A DNA stretch of 29,869 nucleotides from Lachnoclostridium sp. UBA903 (GTDB lineage Bacteria; Bacillota; Clostridia; Lachnospirales; Lachnospiraceae): NCBI GenBank assembly GCA_002294045.1, contig DBEP01000024.1, forward strand, positions 1 to 29,869. Direction: 5' to 3'. The stretch's first letter is position 1. Each line of letters opens with the position of its first letter. A program made the translations under genes and the position numbers. Positions 22,896 to 29,869 of this stretch are shown here, piece after piece. The notes beneath the pieces were generated by a model. It did not search any database. It was given only the letters and a program-made list of their open reading frames with translations, and had not been told where the DNA came from.

Positions 22896-23939
22896 ATGAA
22901 AACCGGTTATGCAAGAAATGCGGCAGCGGAATGGGTTATGCAGCACGGCAGTAAGACAGAGGGCTTTATGGGAGCGTATTTCGCCGGTTCAGCGGCAGAA
23001 ATGCATGAGGATGCCAAGTTGCCGGAATTTTCTGATATTGACGTTATGGTTATCAGCTCAGCGGACGAGGCTCCGCCTAAGCTTGGAAAATTCGTCTACG
23101 GCGGTGTTATGCTGGAAGTTACTTATATAGCATGGGAACAGTTGTCTTCTGCAAAGAAGGTTTTGGTATCCCATCACCTGGCAAATAGTTTGCGTACGGA
23201 TACAATTATTGCCGACCCGACAGGATCTATACGGCAGCTTCAATCAGAAGTGTCAAGGCATTTTGCGGAGCAAGCCTGGGTGCGCCGGCGGTGTAAAAAC
23301 GTCTTAAAGGGCATTGAGAATTCGCTGAGAAGTTACAAAACCTCCGTGCCGTATTATGAACAAGTGCTGGCCTGGCTGTTTCCTACGGGAATCACCACGC
23401 ATGTTCTTCTTTTGGCCGCACTTCGTAACCCCACCGTACGGAAACGCTACCTTGCCGTACGTGAAGTACTTTTAGAATACGGGTATGCGGATTTTTACCA
23501 AAAGCTGCTGTCATTGCTTGGCTGTACGGGGCTGACTCCGCAGCGTGTGAAAGAACACTTGGAAGAACTGGCTAAAACCTTCGATACTGCTGCGGCTGTG
23601 GCAAAAACGCCGTTCTCCTTCAGCACGGATATAACTGCCATGGCACGGCCCATTGCCATTGACGGAAGTCTTGAACTGATTAAAGCAGGTTTCCATCAGG
23701 AAGCAATATTCTGGATTGCAGCAACGTTTGCACGGTGCCACAAAATTTTTGAAGCAGATGCCCCGGTTAAGCTGCAGCAAGAGTATTTACCGGCTTTTGT
23801 TAAACTGATGTCGGACCTTGGCTTTACTTCTGCTGAAGATTTTAAATGCCGGGCGGATGAAGTCGTTGGATTTCTTCCCGGCCTCTGGGATGTTACCGAA
23901 GATATCCTGTCCAGGAACCCTGCTATCGTAATGAAATAA
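22896..23939 (+). CDS. Nucleotidyltransferase-fold protein
   Basis: 347 residues. The ATG follows TTTGGAGGAGG. The N-terminus is a polymerase-beta-type nucleotidyltransferase core: GS at 31-32, then SDIDVMVI with metal ligands D47 and D49, and a third acid at E74 in GGVMLEVTYIAW. The long helical C-terminal region (about 110-347) with LLLAALRNPTVRKRYLAVREVL and LGFTSAEDFKCRADEVV resembles the helical part of antibiotic-type nucleotidyltransferases. It may modify an antibiotic or other small molecule, or be a minimal toxin-like enzyme; the motif is intact but no substrate can be assigned. Cytoplasmic, monocistronic, no signal peptide. Confidence 0.78.
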   Translation: MKTGYARNAAAEWVMQHGSKTEGFMGAYFAGSAAEMHEDAKLPEFSDIDVMVISSADEAPPKLGKFVYGGVMLEVTYIAWEQLSSAKKVLVSHHLANSLRTDTIIADPTGSIRQLQSEVSRHFAEQAWVRRRCKNVLKGIENSLRSYKTSVPYYEQVLAWLFPTGITTHVLLLAALRNPTVRKRYLAVREVLLEYGYADFYQKLLSLLGCTGLTPQRVKEHLEELAKTFDTAAAVAKTPFSFSTDITAMARPIAIDGSLELIKAGFHQEAIFWIAATFARCHKIFEADAPVKLQQEYLPAFVKLMSDLGFTSAEDFKCRADEVVGFLPGLWDVTEDILSRNPAIVMK

Positions 23940-24028
23940 AAATATTGGTAAGAATGGCCTGAATAATATTTGAAACGCCGCCGGCACCCTGGTTGATTTT
24001 TATAACGTTTATATAGGGGATAGGAAGG

Positions 24029-24057
24029 AACGGGCGGACCAATTTTGTCATATATTA
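24029..24057 (+). promoter_or_regulatory. Possible sporulation sigma-K-type promoter
   Basis: AAC (24029-24031), 17-bp spacer, CATATATTA (24049-24057), which fits the sigma-K -10 pattern CATAnnnTA. It lies 130 bp before a BclA-like gene. A loose consensus; chance is possible. Confidence 0.3.
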
Positions 24058-24190
24058 TAATGTCAGAATATCCTAATCTTCGATAAATTTCCGCATAAGG
24101 GTTTTGATTTATGTCATTTCATTATTTTATGACGGCGGAGAGCCCTTGTGCGTGAGAAAGACTAATATATAATAAAGGAGAAATGACATT

Positions 24191-25165
24191 ATGGGAAATA
24201 TTGCTTTACAAATAGAACGTACACTTTCGGGTAATGTAGCTTCCGGAGAAAGCCTTATTTTTGAATCAATGACACATGTCACCGGAAATATCAGCTACGA
24301 TAACGCCACAGGCGGTATTATCTTTATGGAACCGGGAAGATATATAGTAAATTGGTTTATCATAATGCAGTCAGCCGACTATGCGGCCGGAACAGTTTTT
24401 ACGTTATCTTCTCCGGACGGCGGCACCATAACAGGCAATTCAAATACGAAAACAGGAGAAGTGGTTGGTACGGGAATCCTGGAAGTATCAACAGTTCCGA
24501 TAACCTTTACGTTACAAAATGCCGGGGCGGGAAATTGTTATTTTTCTGACGATGTTCCTGTAAAAGCATTACTTGTTGTTACTCAGGATAATCTGACCGA
24601 ACCGGTAAATGCCCGTTGCTTTGCCGTAGATCAGATGGCTCATATTCTTTTTCAGATGCTTAACGCTTATTCCGATACCACCTGGACGGTGTATACCGAA
24701 TCCTTGTATGCTTATTCGGGTATGCCGCTGGAACTTTATACTGCTCCCAATGCCGATAAACCGGGGCTTTTAAGGCTGATTGACGCCAACAATGATTATG
24801 AGGCGATTCCAATCGAGCACATTACCGCAATTTACCCGGGAGATGGGACCATATATGACCCGGACTTCACTTATCTGACTCCGCCGGACTCCATTTCCCG
24901 CGGCTGCAGCCATGATTTCCTTGCATCCGTTCAGTCTTATCTTCCTGTGGGTACGGCGGTAACATTTGGACTTGGACCGGCTATTACGGCATCCGGTGAC
25001 GTTTACCGCAGCGAATATGGTGTTATCGTGCTTTCGGATACGGATGGAAACACACCTATCTTTATTCCATCCGCTAACATACTGAGGATTTTTATAGTTG
25101 GAAATGCCGAAGAATCGCAGCCTTCCGGCAGCACCGCCAGACCCAGGATTAAGATTACCTACTAA
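24191..25165 (+). CDS. BclA C-terminal-like jelly-roll protein, possible spore-surface protein
   Basis: 324 residues. The ATG follows AAGGAG at about 10 nt. Residues about 1-133 have the pattern of the C1q/TNF-like C-terminal domain of exosporium BclA: SGNVASGESLIFESMTHVTG, GNISYDNATGGIIFMEPGRY, IVNWFIIMQSAD and the later strands of a jelly roll. No collagen-like Gly-x-y repeat is attached. The remainder (about 134-324), with LRLIDANNDYEAIPIEHITAI and IPSANILRIFIV, is a second beta-rich domain I cannot name. No signal peptide, which fits spore-surface proteins made in the mother cell. A candidate sigma-K promoter lies upstream. The role is inferred. Confidence 0.6.
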   Translation: MGNIALQIERTLSGNVASGESLIFESMTHVTGNISYDNATGGIIFMEPGRYIVNWFIIMQSADYAAGTVFTLSSPDGGTITGNSNTKTGEVVGTGILEVSTVPITFTLQNAGAGNCYFSDDVPVKALLVVTQDNLTEPVNARCFAVDQMAHILFQMLNAYSDTTWTVYTESLYAYSGMPLELYTAPNADKPGLLRLIDANNDYEAIPIEHITAIYPGDGTIYDPDFTYLTPPDSISRGCSHDFLASVQSYLPVGTAVTFGLGPAITASGDVYRSEYGVIVLSDTDGNTPIFIPSANILRIFIVGNAEESQPSGSTARPRIKITY

Positions 25166-25211
25166 AGTTATTTTTTTAAATATCCGATAGATAAAAAAAG
25201 GGGTGTTTATA

Positions 25212-25676
25212 ATGCAGATTAATTCCAGCATATTGTTGGCACAGTATACCAGGACAGAGCAATTAACCAATCGGGAAAAGATGCAAAAGAAAGATATAAA
25301 GGAAAGTATCAAAAAATCTTTGGAACAGGCATTTGATTATTCGGAAGAGGAAGAACGGCAATTAAAAGCAGGTATTTCTTTAAAACTTAAAACGGGAGCC
25401 GGATTGAGCCCAAAAGAAATCAGGTATCTTCAGAAAAAGAATCCTATGTTATATATGAAGGTAATGATGCTGCAAAATAAAAGAGAAATTCTTGAACGAA
25501 AGCTGAAAAGCTGTAAATCAAAAAAAGAGGTTAATGACGTTATTGCCGGAGAACTGAGTCTGATACGAAAAAACGATCCGGACAGAGACTTAAAATTAAA
25601 AGTTATTCTTGATACGGACAAAAAATTTAAAAAAACGGATTATTATAAAAGGCTGCCCGACACGGAGGAAAAATAA
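25212..25676 (+). CDS. Hypothetical lysine/glutamate-rich helical protein
   Basis: 154 residues. ATG 25212 has GGGG 8 nt upstream; GTG 25203 is rejected since it lies in that box. After a short QINSSILLAQYTRTEQLTN start the protein is nearly all charged helix (KKDIKESIKKSLEQAFDYSE, MLQNKREILERKLKSCKSKKE), likely coiled. No recognisable family. It follows the BclA-like gene by 46 bp in the same direction with no terminator between, so it may be co-transcribed; the charged make-up would suit a small spore or nucleic-acid-binding protein, but nothing proves this. Confidence 0.65.
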   Translation: MQINSSILLAQYTRTEQLTNREKMQKKDIKESIKKSLEQAFDYSEEEERQLKAGISLKLKTGAGLSPKEIRYLQKKNPMLYMKVMMLQNKREILERKLKSCKSKKEVNDVIAGELSLIRKNDPDRDLKLKVILDTDKKFKKTDYYKRLPDTEEK

Positions 25677-25690
25677 AGGATAATATTCAG

Positions 25691-25735
25691 AATAAAGGTC
25701 TTGAATCCAGGAAGGTTGATTCAGGGCCTTTATTG
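25691..25735 (+). terminator. Terminator after the hypothetical protein gene
   Basis: Stem AATAAAGG / CCTTTATT with inner TGAATC / GATTCA, 10-nt loop. It ends the BclA-like operon; the AATAAA side is a T-run for the other strand and may serve the convergent TetR gene. Confidence 0.75.
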
Positions 25736-25818
25736 GCTATCTGATTAGCCTAAGTGCCGAGCGGCCAGCACACTAGTATTTGCAGTACCAGCAGCGTATA
25801 TTCGGTTTTAAACAGTAG

Positions 25819-26424
25819 TCAAGCTTTCCCAAGGTCTTTTCCCCGAATCAGGCCGTCCAGAAACATCATATTAACTTCCCGTGCCAATTCAGGATTGCGT
25901 TCAACCCGATTACGAAAGTCTTTATTATGGAATAAATAGGTTTGAATCATATCAATACATATCTCAATGGCGGTTTCGGATGCATCCGGTGAGAAAACTC
26001 CGCAGCGTTTACCTTCCTCAATAAATTTCATAACAAGCTGCTTATTGGAGGTGTTAAAATTGTCGAGGTACTGCCTGAGATCCGGATCGCTTTCAACGGC
26101 TTCAAAAAAGAACTGCAAGCTGTAAGTTCCATAATACCATGTTCGGATCTGAATATACTGTTCAATTTTGTCAACGAAATTTCCTTCTCCTTTAATCAGC
26201 GCCTTTATCTTTTCCAAGCTTTCATCCAGCATATCCTTTATCAGAATACGCCGGAGATTATCCTTGCTCTCAAAAAAATTATAGATGGAAACCTTTGAAA
26301 CATGTGCTTTTTCTGCAATCTCGGTTACGGTTACCCTATCAAACCCATATTGGTCGAACAACTCTAAAGCCGTTTGCATGATGGCCTTTTTCTTATCGTT
26401 TCTCCTTTTTTCAAATCCGTCCAA
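25819..26424 (-). CDS. TetR/AcrR family transcriptional regulator
   Basis: 201 residues from a TTG at 26424, 9 nt after AGGAGG; a longer TTG at 26451 has that box inside it. HTH in residues 10-60: KKAIMQTALELFDQYGFDRVTVTE, IAEKAHVSKVSIYNFFESKDNL. The C-terminal domain (65-201) is helical and lined with aromatics (TWYYGTYSLQFFFEAVESDP), suited to a hydrophobic ligand. It is divergent from the ABC exporter genes starting at 26640, the usual layout of a repressor that responds to the exported compound. A palindrome lies between the two. Confidence 0.9.
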   Translation of the reverse strand: MDGFEKRRNDKKKAIMQTALELFDQYGFDRVTVTEIAEKAHVSKVSIYNFFESKDNLRRILIKDMLDESLEKIKALIKGEGNFVDKIEQYIQIRTWYYGTYSLQFFFEAVESDPDLRQYLDNFNTSNKQLVMKFIEEGKRCGVFSPDASETAIEICIDMIQTYLFHNKDFRNRVERNPELAREVNMMFLDGLIRGKDLGKA

Positions 26425-26514
26425 CGTTGCTTTCCTCCTTTTGTCGTTCAAGAAAATCCTTGATATATGTGATATTTATTATCATTTCAATTTCATTCAA
26501 TAAAATCACTTAAA

Positions 26515-26531
26515 TTATATGAACTATATAA
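26515..26531. promoter_or_regulatory. Palindromic operator TTATAT-N5-ATATAA
   Basis: Perfect 6-bp arms around GAACT. A related ATATGAACT is repeated at 26591-26599, at the -10 of the ABC operon. The left site overlaps a TATAAT-like -10 of the minus-strand TetR gene. A shared operator for both directions is the simplest reading. Confidence 0.5.
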
Positions 26532-26563
26532 ACTTGTTTGATAAATAATATATCATTTGTTGC

Positions 26564-26592
26564 TTGACAAGTCAAGAGCCATATAGTAATAT
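26564..26592 (+). promoter_or_regulatory. Promoter of the ABC exporter operon
   Basis: -35 TTGACA (26564-26569), exactly 17 bp, -10 TAATAT (26587-26592), about 48 bp before the ATG. Confidence 0.7.
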
Positions 26593-26639
26593 ATGAACTG
26601 TAAAAGAATATAAAGTACACAAAATTAAGGAGGATATCT

Positions 26640-27341
26640 ATGGCAAACATTATCTTTGATAAAGTGAGTAAGGATTATCAGATGGGAGAGGTTACCATTC
26701 ATGCGGCGGACCAAGTTTCGTTCCAAATCGAAAGCGGTGAGCTTTGCATTATTCTCGGCCCAAGCGGTGCGGGAAAAAGTACGGTACTGAACCTGCTGGG
26801 CGGTATGGAGACAGCCACGTCGGGGAAAATCCTGTTTGACGGGAATGACATAACCGCTATGAGAGATGACGAGCTGACCGACTACAGGCGTTACGAGATC
26901 GGATTTATCTTTCAGTTCTATAACCTTATTCCCAATCTTACTGCGCTTGAAAACGTCGAGCTTGCAAAACAGGTGTGCAAATCACCGCTCGAACCGGAGG
27001 AAGCATTGCGAATCGTGGGACTGAAGGACAGGATGCATAATTTCCCGGCGCAGCTTTCCGGCGGAGAACAGCAGCGAGTCGCCATAGCCAGGGCGGTTTG
27101 CAAAAACCCGGACTTACTTCTCTGTGATGAACCTACCGGTGCGCTGGATACCGAAACAGGCATAACCGTATTAAAAGTATTAGCGGATGTAAGCCGCAAA
27201 ATGGGTAAAACCGTAATTATCATTACGCACAATTCCCTTATCGCGCCAATCGCTGACAGGCTCATTGAAATGAAAAACGGCGCGGTTATTAAACAGCACA
27301 CCGAAAAATCTCCTGCGGATTTGGAGGGAATCAAATGGTAG
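26640..27341 (+). CDS. ABC transporter ATP-binding protein, MacB/LolD type
   Basis: 233 residues. ATG follows AAGGAGG. Walker A GPSGAGKST (40-48), Q-loop FIFQFYNLIPNLTALENVEL, signature LSGGEQQR (about 138-145), Walker B LLLCDEPTGALD with catalytic E, and the switch His in IITHN. The Q-FYNLIPNLTALENV segment is that of the MacB/LolD/FtsE group, which powers FtsX-fold permeases. The permease gene overlaps the stop by 7 bp. Cytoplasmic side of the membrane. Probably controlled by the divergent TetR. Confidence 0.93.
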   Translation: MANIIFDKVSKDYQMGEVTIHAADQVSFQIESGELCIILGPSGAGKSTVLNLLGGMETATSGKILFDGNDITAMRDDELTDYRRYEIGFIFQFYNLIPNLTALENVELAKQVCKSPLEPEEALRIVGLKDRMHNFPAQLSGGEQQRVAIARAVCKNPDLLLCDEPTGALDTETGITVLKVLADVSRKMGKTVIIITHNSLIAPIADRLIEMKNGAVIKQHTEKSPADLEGIKW

Positions 27342-29659
27342 ATATGCTTCATAAAAAGGTTTTTAGGGATGCAAAGGAAAATCGCTGGTCGTTTCTTGCA
27401 ATCGTGTGCATCTGTTCCCTGGGGATTGCCTTGTTCAGCGGTATTAACCTGTATGTAAGTACGGTTGAAAACGAAGTCGCCAAGTATTATAAGCGTGCAA
27501 ATCTGGCTGATTACTGGGTTTACAAAGCGGAATTTTCAGAGTCCGACTTGAACAACATAAGGTCCCTGACCGATATTCAAGAAGCACAGCGCCGGAAAGT
27601 AACTGACCTTTCACTGTCCGGAGCTTCCGGCTCGGTTCTGCATATACATGCAGTTGATGAAGCGGCCATAATCAATGTGCCGGAGCTTTTGGACGGCAGC
27701 AACCTGGACGGAAGTGAAACAAACGCTCTTTTGCTTGACAGCCGTTTTGCTGAAGCTCACGGATTATCTGTCGGTGACAGGATTACGGCAGGAGAAGGTG
27801 AAGGGCAGACCCAATGGCTGATTAAAGGGATTGTACGTGATGTGGAATATGTTTATTACGCACCGGAAGGCTTAACCGTTCCTGACTATGACAAATATGG
27901 ATTTGCCTACACAAATGCATCCTCTTTACCAGATATTGCTTTTAATGAGATAATCCTGACCGTTCCTGAAGGCTCTGCTCTTTCACAGGAAGAAATTTCA
28001 GATAAAGTACGCGAAATGCTTGGAGGCGCCAATATTCTCAGCCGCCATCATCAGACAAGTTACCGAAAGGTTGCGGACGCTATGACCGGTATAAAACAAA
28101 TCGGGCTCTTGTTTTCCGTCGCTTTTTTTCTGACAGCGGCCCTTGTGACATGGATTACCGTATCCCGTATGATGGAGAACCAGCGTCAGCATTTGGGAAC
28201 ACTTCGTTCTTTAGGATACTCAAAAAAGGAAATCACAGGACGGTACGAGCTTTTTGGGGGATTGGTTACCATTCCAAGCATGATTTTGGGATGGGTCATT
28301 GCCAGATACCTGATTGCGGAGCTCTTGTACGGCGTCGGGATTACCTATTATACAATTGATGCGACCGGTGTCATGCCCTTTACACCGCACTTTTTTATAT
28401 CGGTGCTATGCGTGGCGGCAGTTACCTGCGGCGGGACGATGCTTTCATGCCGTAAATCGCTGGAATTGACACCGGCTACGCTGATGAGGCCAAAGCCGCC
28501 GGCACAGGGCCACCGGATTCTGCTGGAACGAATCACGCCATTTTGGAGGAGTTTAAGTTTCAGCGGTAAAATCGTGACAAGAAACCTGTTCCGCAATAAG
28601 GCGCGGATGCTCATGGGGCTTGTCGGTATTATCGGCTCCACTTCCCTGATATTGTGCGGCTTCGGACTCATGAATTCTATTAATGCGATGCTTGACAAGG
28701 CTTTTGATGAAACGGTGCAGTATAACGTGGAAATCAAACTCCGGACCTCACAAGCCGGCGAACAGCTTTCCGATATTTATGATACACTGAGCAGTGCGGC
28801 CAATATCGACCCGACAATGGCGTTCAGCGTTTATCTCTATGGGGAAGACGGCAGTGTGCAAAGCCCCTATTTGGTAGTTATGGACGAAGAACAAAAAAGC
28901 CTCAGCTTTAAGGATACAAGCGGCAACCCGGTCCGTTTGCCGGAGGACGGGGCGTTGATTACTCCGAGAATGGCGGAGTCTCTTGCCGTGGATATCGGCG
29001 ATACGCTTACGGCAGAAAGCCTGGATGGAACGGTCATTACACTTAAAGTCGCGAATATTATTGATTTTCCTGTAGGAAACGAAGTCTATGTAGGGAAAAC
29101 CGCTTTTTCAAAGGTATCAGACCTTCCGTTCCTTGTAAGGACGCTGCTGGTAAACGGACAAGGACTTGATTTGAACAGGCTGAAAAGCGACCCTAGAATT
29201 TCTCTGGTTGAAACTAAGGACGAAATGCGAAACAATATGTTAATCGTTCTGGAAAGTTTGCAGAGTTTTCAAATTATATTGATTTTATTCTCCGGCTTGC
29301 TTGCCTTTGCCGTTATGATGGTGCTGGGACGCATGAACTACTATGAGCGAATCCGGGAGCTTGCTACGCTGAAGGTCTTGGGATTTTATAAGAAAGAGAT
29401 GAAACGGCTGGTACTGCGTGAAAACATTTGGATTACCGTATTCGGGCTGCCCTTCGGTTTCCTTATCGGCTCTTTCCTGCTTCGTGCAATACTGGAACAG
29501 GCCACGACGCCGGACTTGGAAATTTTACCGTTAATCGCTCCATTCAGCATCGCCGCCGGCTTTGTATTCATGCTGGCCTTTACAATGTTCGTTAACTATA
29601 TCATGGGGAGAAAATTTAAGAACATTGATATGGTAGCTTCACTGAAAAGTGTGGAATAA
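27335..29659 (+). CDS. FtsX-like ABC transporter permease
   Basis: 774 residues; ATG 27335 overlaps the ATPase stop and has GGAGGG 6 nt upstream. An N-terminal TM (about 20-40, SFLAIVCICSLGIALFSGIN) is followed by a large extracytoplasmic domain (45-250), then a TM block (255-370) with the FtsX motif around LGTLRSLGYSKKEITGRYE. A second half with TM at about 425 (RMLMGLVGIIGSTSLILCG), another outer domain (450-635) and a last TM block (640-770) with RELATLKVLGFYKKEMKRLV. Two FtsX domains in one chain are typical of Firmicute exporters that remove antimicrobial peptides, lipids or drugs, or act on the envelope. The substrate is unknown. It acts with the ATPase upstream. Confidence 0.9.
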   Translation: MVDMLHKKVFRDAKENRWSFLAIVCICSLGIALFSGINLYVSTVENEVAKYYKRANLADYWVYKAEFSESDLNNIRSLTDIQEAQRRKVTDLSLSGASGSVLHIHAVDEAAIINVPELLDGSNLDGSETNALLLDSRFAEAHGLSVGDRITAGEGEGQTQWLIKGIVRDVEYVYYAPEGLTVPDYDKYGFAYTNASSLPDIAFNEIILTVPEGSALSQEEISDKVREMLGGANILSRHHQTSYRKVADAMTGIKQIGLLFSVAFFLTAALVTWITVSRMMENQRQHLGTLRSLGYSKKEITGRYELFGGLVTIPSMILGWVIARYLIAELLYGVGITYYTIDATGVMPFTPHFFISVLCVAAVTCGGTMLSCRKSLELTPATLMRPKPPAQGHRILLERITPFWRSLSFSGKIVTRNLFRNKARMLMGLVGIIGSTSLILCGFGLMNSINAMLDKAFDETVQYNVEIKLRTSQAGEQLSDIYDTLSSAANIDPTMAFSVYLYGEDGSVQSPYLVVMDEEQKSLSFKDTSGNPVRLPEDGALITPRMAESLAVDIGDTLTAESLDGTVITLKVANIIDFPVGNEVYVGKTAFSKVSDLPFLVRTLLVNGQGLDLNRLKSDPRISLVETKDEMRNNMLIVLESLQSFQIILILFSGLLAFAVMMVLGRMNYYERIRELATLKVLGFYKKEMKRLVLRENIWITVFGLPFGFLIGSFLLRAILEQATTPDLEILPLIAPFSIAAGFVFMLAFTMFVNYIMGRKFKNIDMVASLKSVE

Positions 29660-29683
29660 TTCCCGCTTATCCTATCTTCAGCC

Positions 29684-29756
29684 CGGAGGTGGCAGCGCTG
29701 ATAGAAAGTCATCAGTCAACGCAGCATACTTGCTGCTGCCACCGCTCCGCCTTTTT
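29684..29756 (+). terminator. Branched terminator after the ABC operon
   Basis: GGTGGCAGC (29688-29696) with GCTGCCACC (29735-29743), plus CGGA/TCCG outside with a GC bulge. An inner CTGAT/ATCAG hairpin makes the structure branched. A CTTTTT run follows at 29751. Confidence 0.75.
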
Positions 29757-29820
29757 CCTCCGCCTTGCAGTCTGAAAATTCATTCGGAGCAATTGACATA
29801 GACATCAACTTGCCGGTACA

Positions 29821-29869
29821 TTAGAGCGTGTTTGAAAAATCATCGCACCGTTCTGAACGCCCCGCTTTG
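29821..29869 (+). repeat. Dispersed repeat, copy 3 (cut by window end)
   Basis: TTAGAGCGTGTTTGAAAAAT then ACCGTTCTGAACGCC, matching copies at 3596 and 4611 over all the visible bases with few changes. It continues past the right edge. Confidence 0.75.

Noticed and set aside
22545..22946. Minus-strand open frames with a repeated peptide
   Set aside because: The peptide repeat only mirrors the 93-bp DNA repeat; one frame also crosses the start of the nucleotidyltransferase gene.
23980..24001. Third copy of the palindrome/hairpin leader
   Set aside because: Only the GGTTGATTTTT part resembles it; no palindrome and no proper stem are present.
24770..25312. Minus-strand 180-codon open frame
   Set aside because: Antisense to the BclA-like and the charged protein genes, no ribosome binding site and no family pattern.

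Overview
The window looks like a chromosomal stretch of a spore-forming, low-to-moderate-GC anaerobic Firmicute, most likely a Lachnospiraceae/Clostridium-type bacterium. This is inferred from strong AGGAGG-type ribosome binding sites, TTGACA/TATAAT promoters, AT-rich intergenic DNA, intrinsic terminators, a BclA-like spore-surface domain and secreted plant-polysaccharide enzymes. No rRNA, tRNA, CRISPR array, phage module or intact transposase was seen.

Layout. 1-2060: C-terminal part of a long Lhr-type helicase, cut by the left edge, with a strong terminator. 2121-3787: two small NTF2/SnoaL-like genes on the minus strand, with the same palindrome (core ATACGTACGTAT) and the same leader hairpin upstream of each; one leader is separated from its gene by a dispersed repeat. 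4007-5160: a Dps ferritin facing a DUF6176 gene. 5387-6693: a fusion of a MerR/excisionase-type HTH with a SAM methyltransferase, preceded by phased direct repeats. 6837-8052: a GyrI-like/zinc-ribbon protein translationally coupled to a DUF3788 protein. 8244-10518: two convergent alpha/beta hydrolases, one of them membrane-anchored. 10734-12618: a GNAT, a small flavodoxin and a VOC protein. 12767-14164: a secreted parallel beta-helix (pectate-lyase-like) protein. 14421-17533: an Eis-like acetyltransferase, a third NTF2-like protein, a TetR regulator and a GNAT. 17751-20687: an MgtA-type Mg2+ P-type ATPase with a long 5' leader that encodes a 36-residue peptide and mutually exclusive RNA pairings. 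20731-22570: a GH16 beta-glucanase with a CBM13 domain, a structured upstream region and a strong terminator. 22577-22774: two tandem 93-bp palindromic elements. 22896-25735: a nucleotidyltransferase, a BclA-like protein and an unknown charged protein. 25819-29659: a TetR regulator divergent from a MacB/FtsX-type ABC exporter. The right edge runs into a third copy of the dispersed repeat.

The genes read as many short, independently regulated units (stress, detoxification, small-molecule modification, polysaccharide use, Mg2+ uptake, drug or peptide export) rather than one pathway. Most units have their own visible promoter or operator. The most promising unexplained item is the mgtA leader: a proline- and acid-bearing leader peptide whose start-codon region, 3' end and downstream sequence compete for the same pairing partner. 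Next come the HTH-methyltransferase fusion and the 93-bp tandem hairpin elements.
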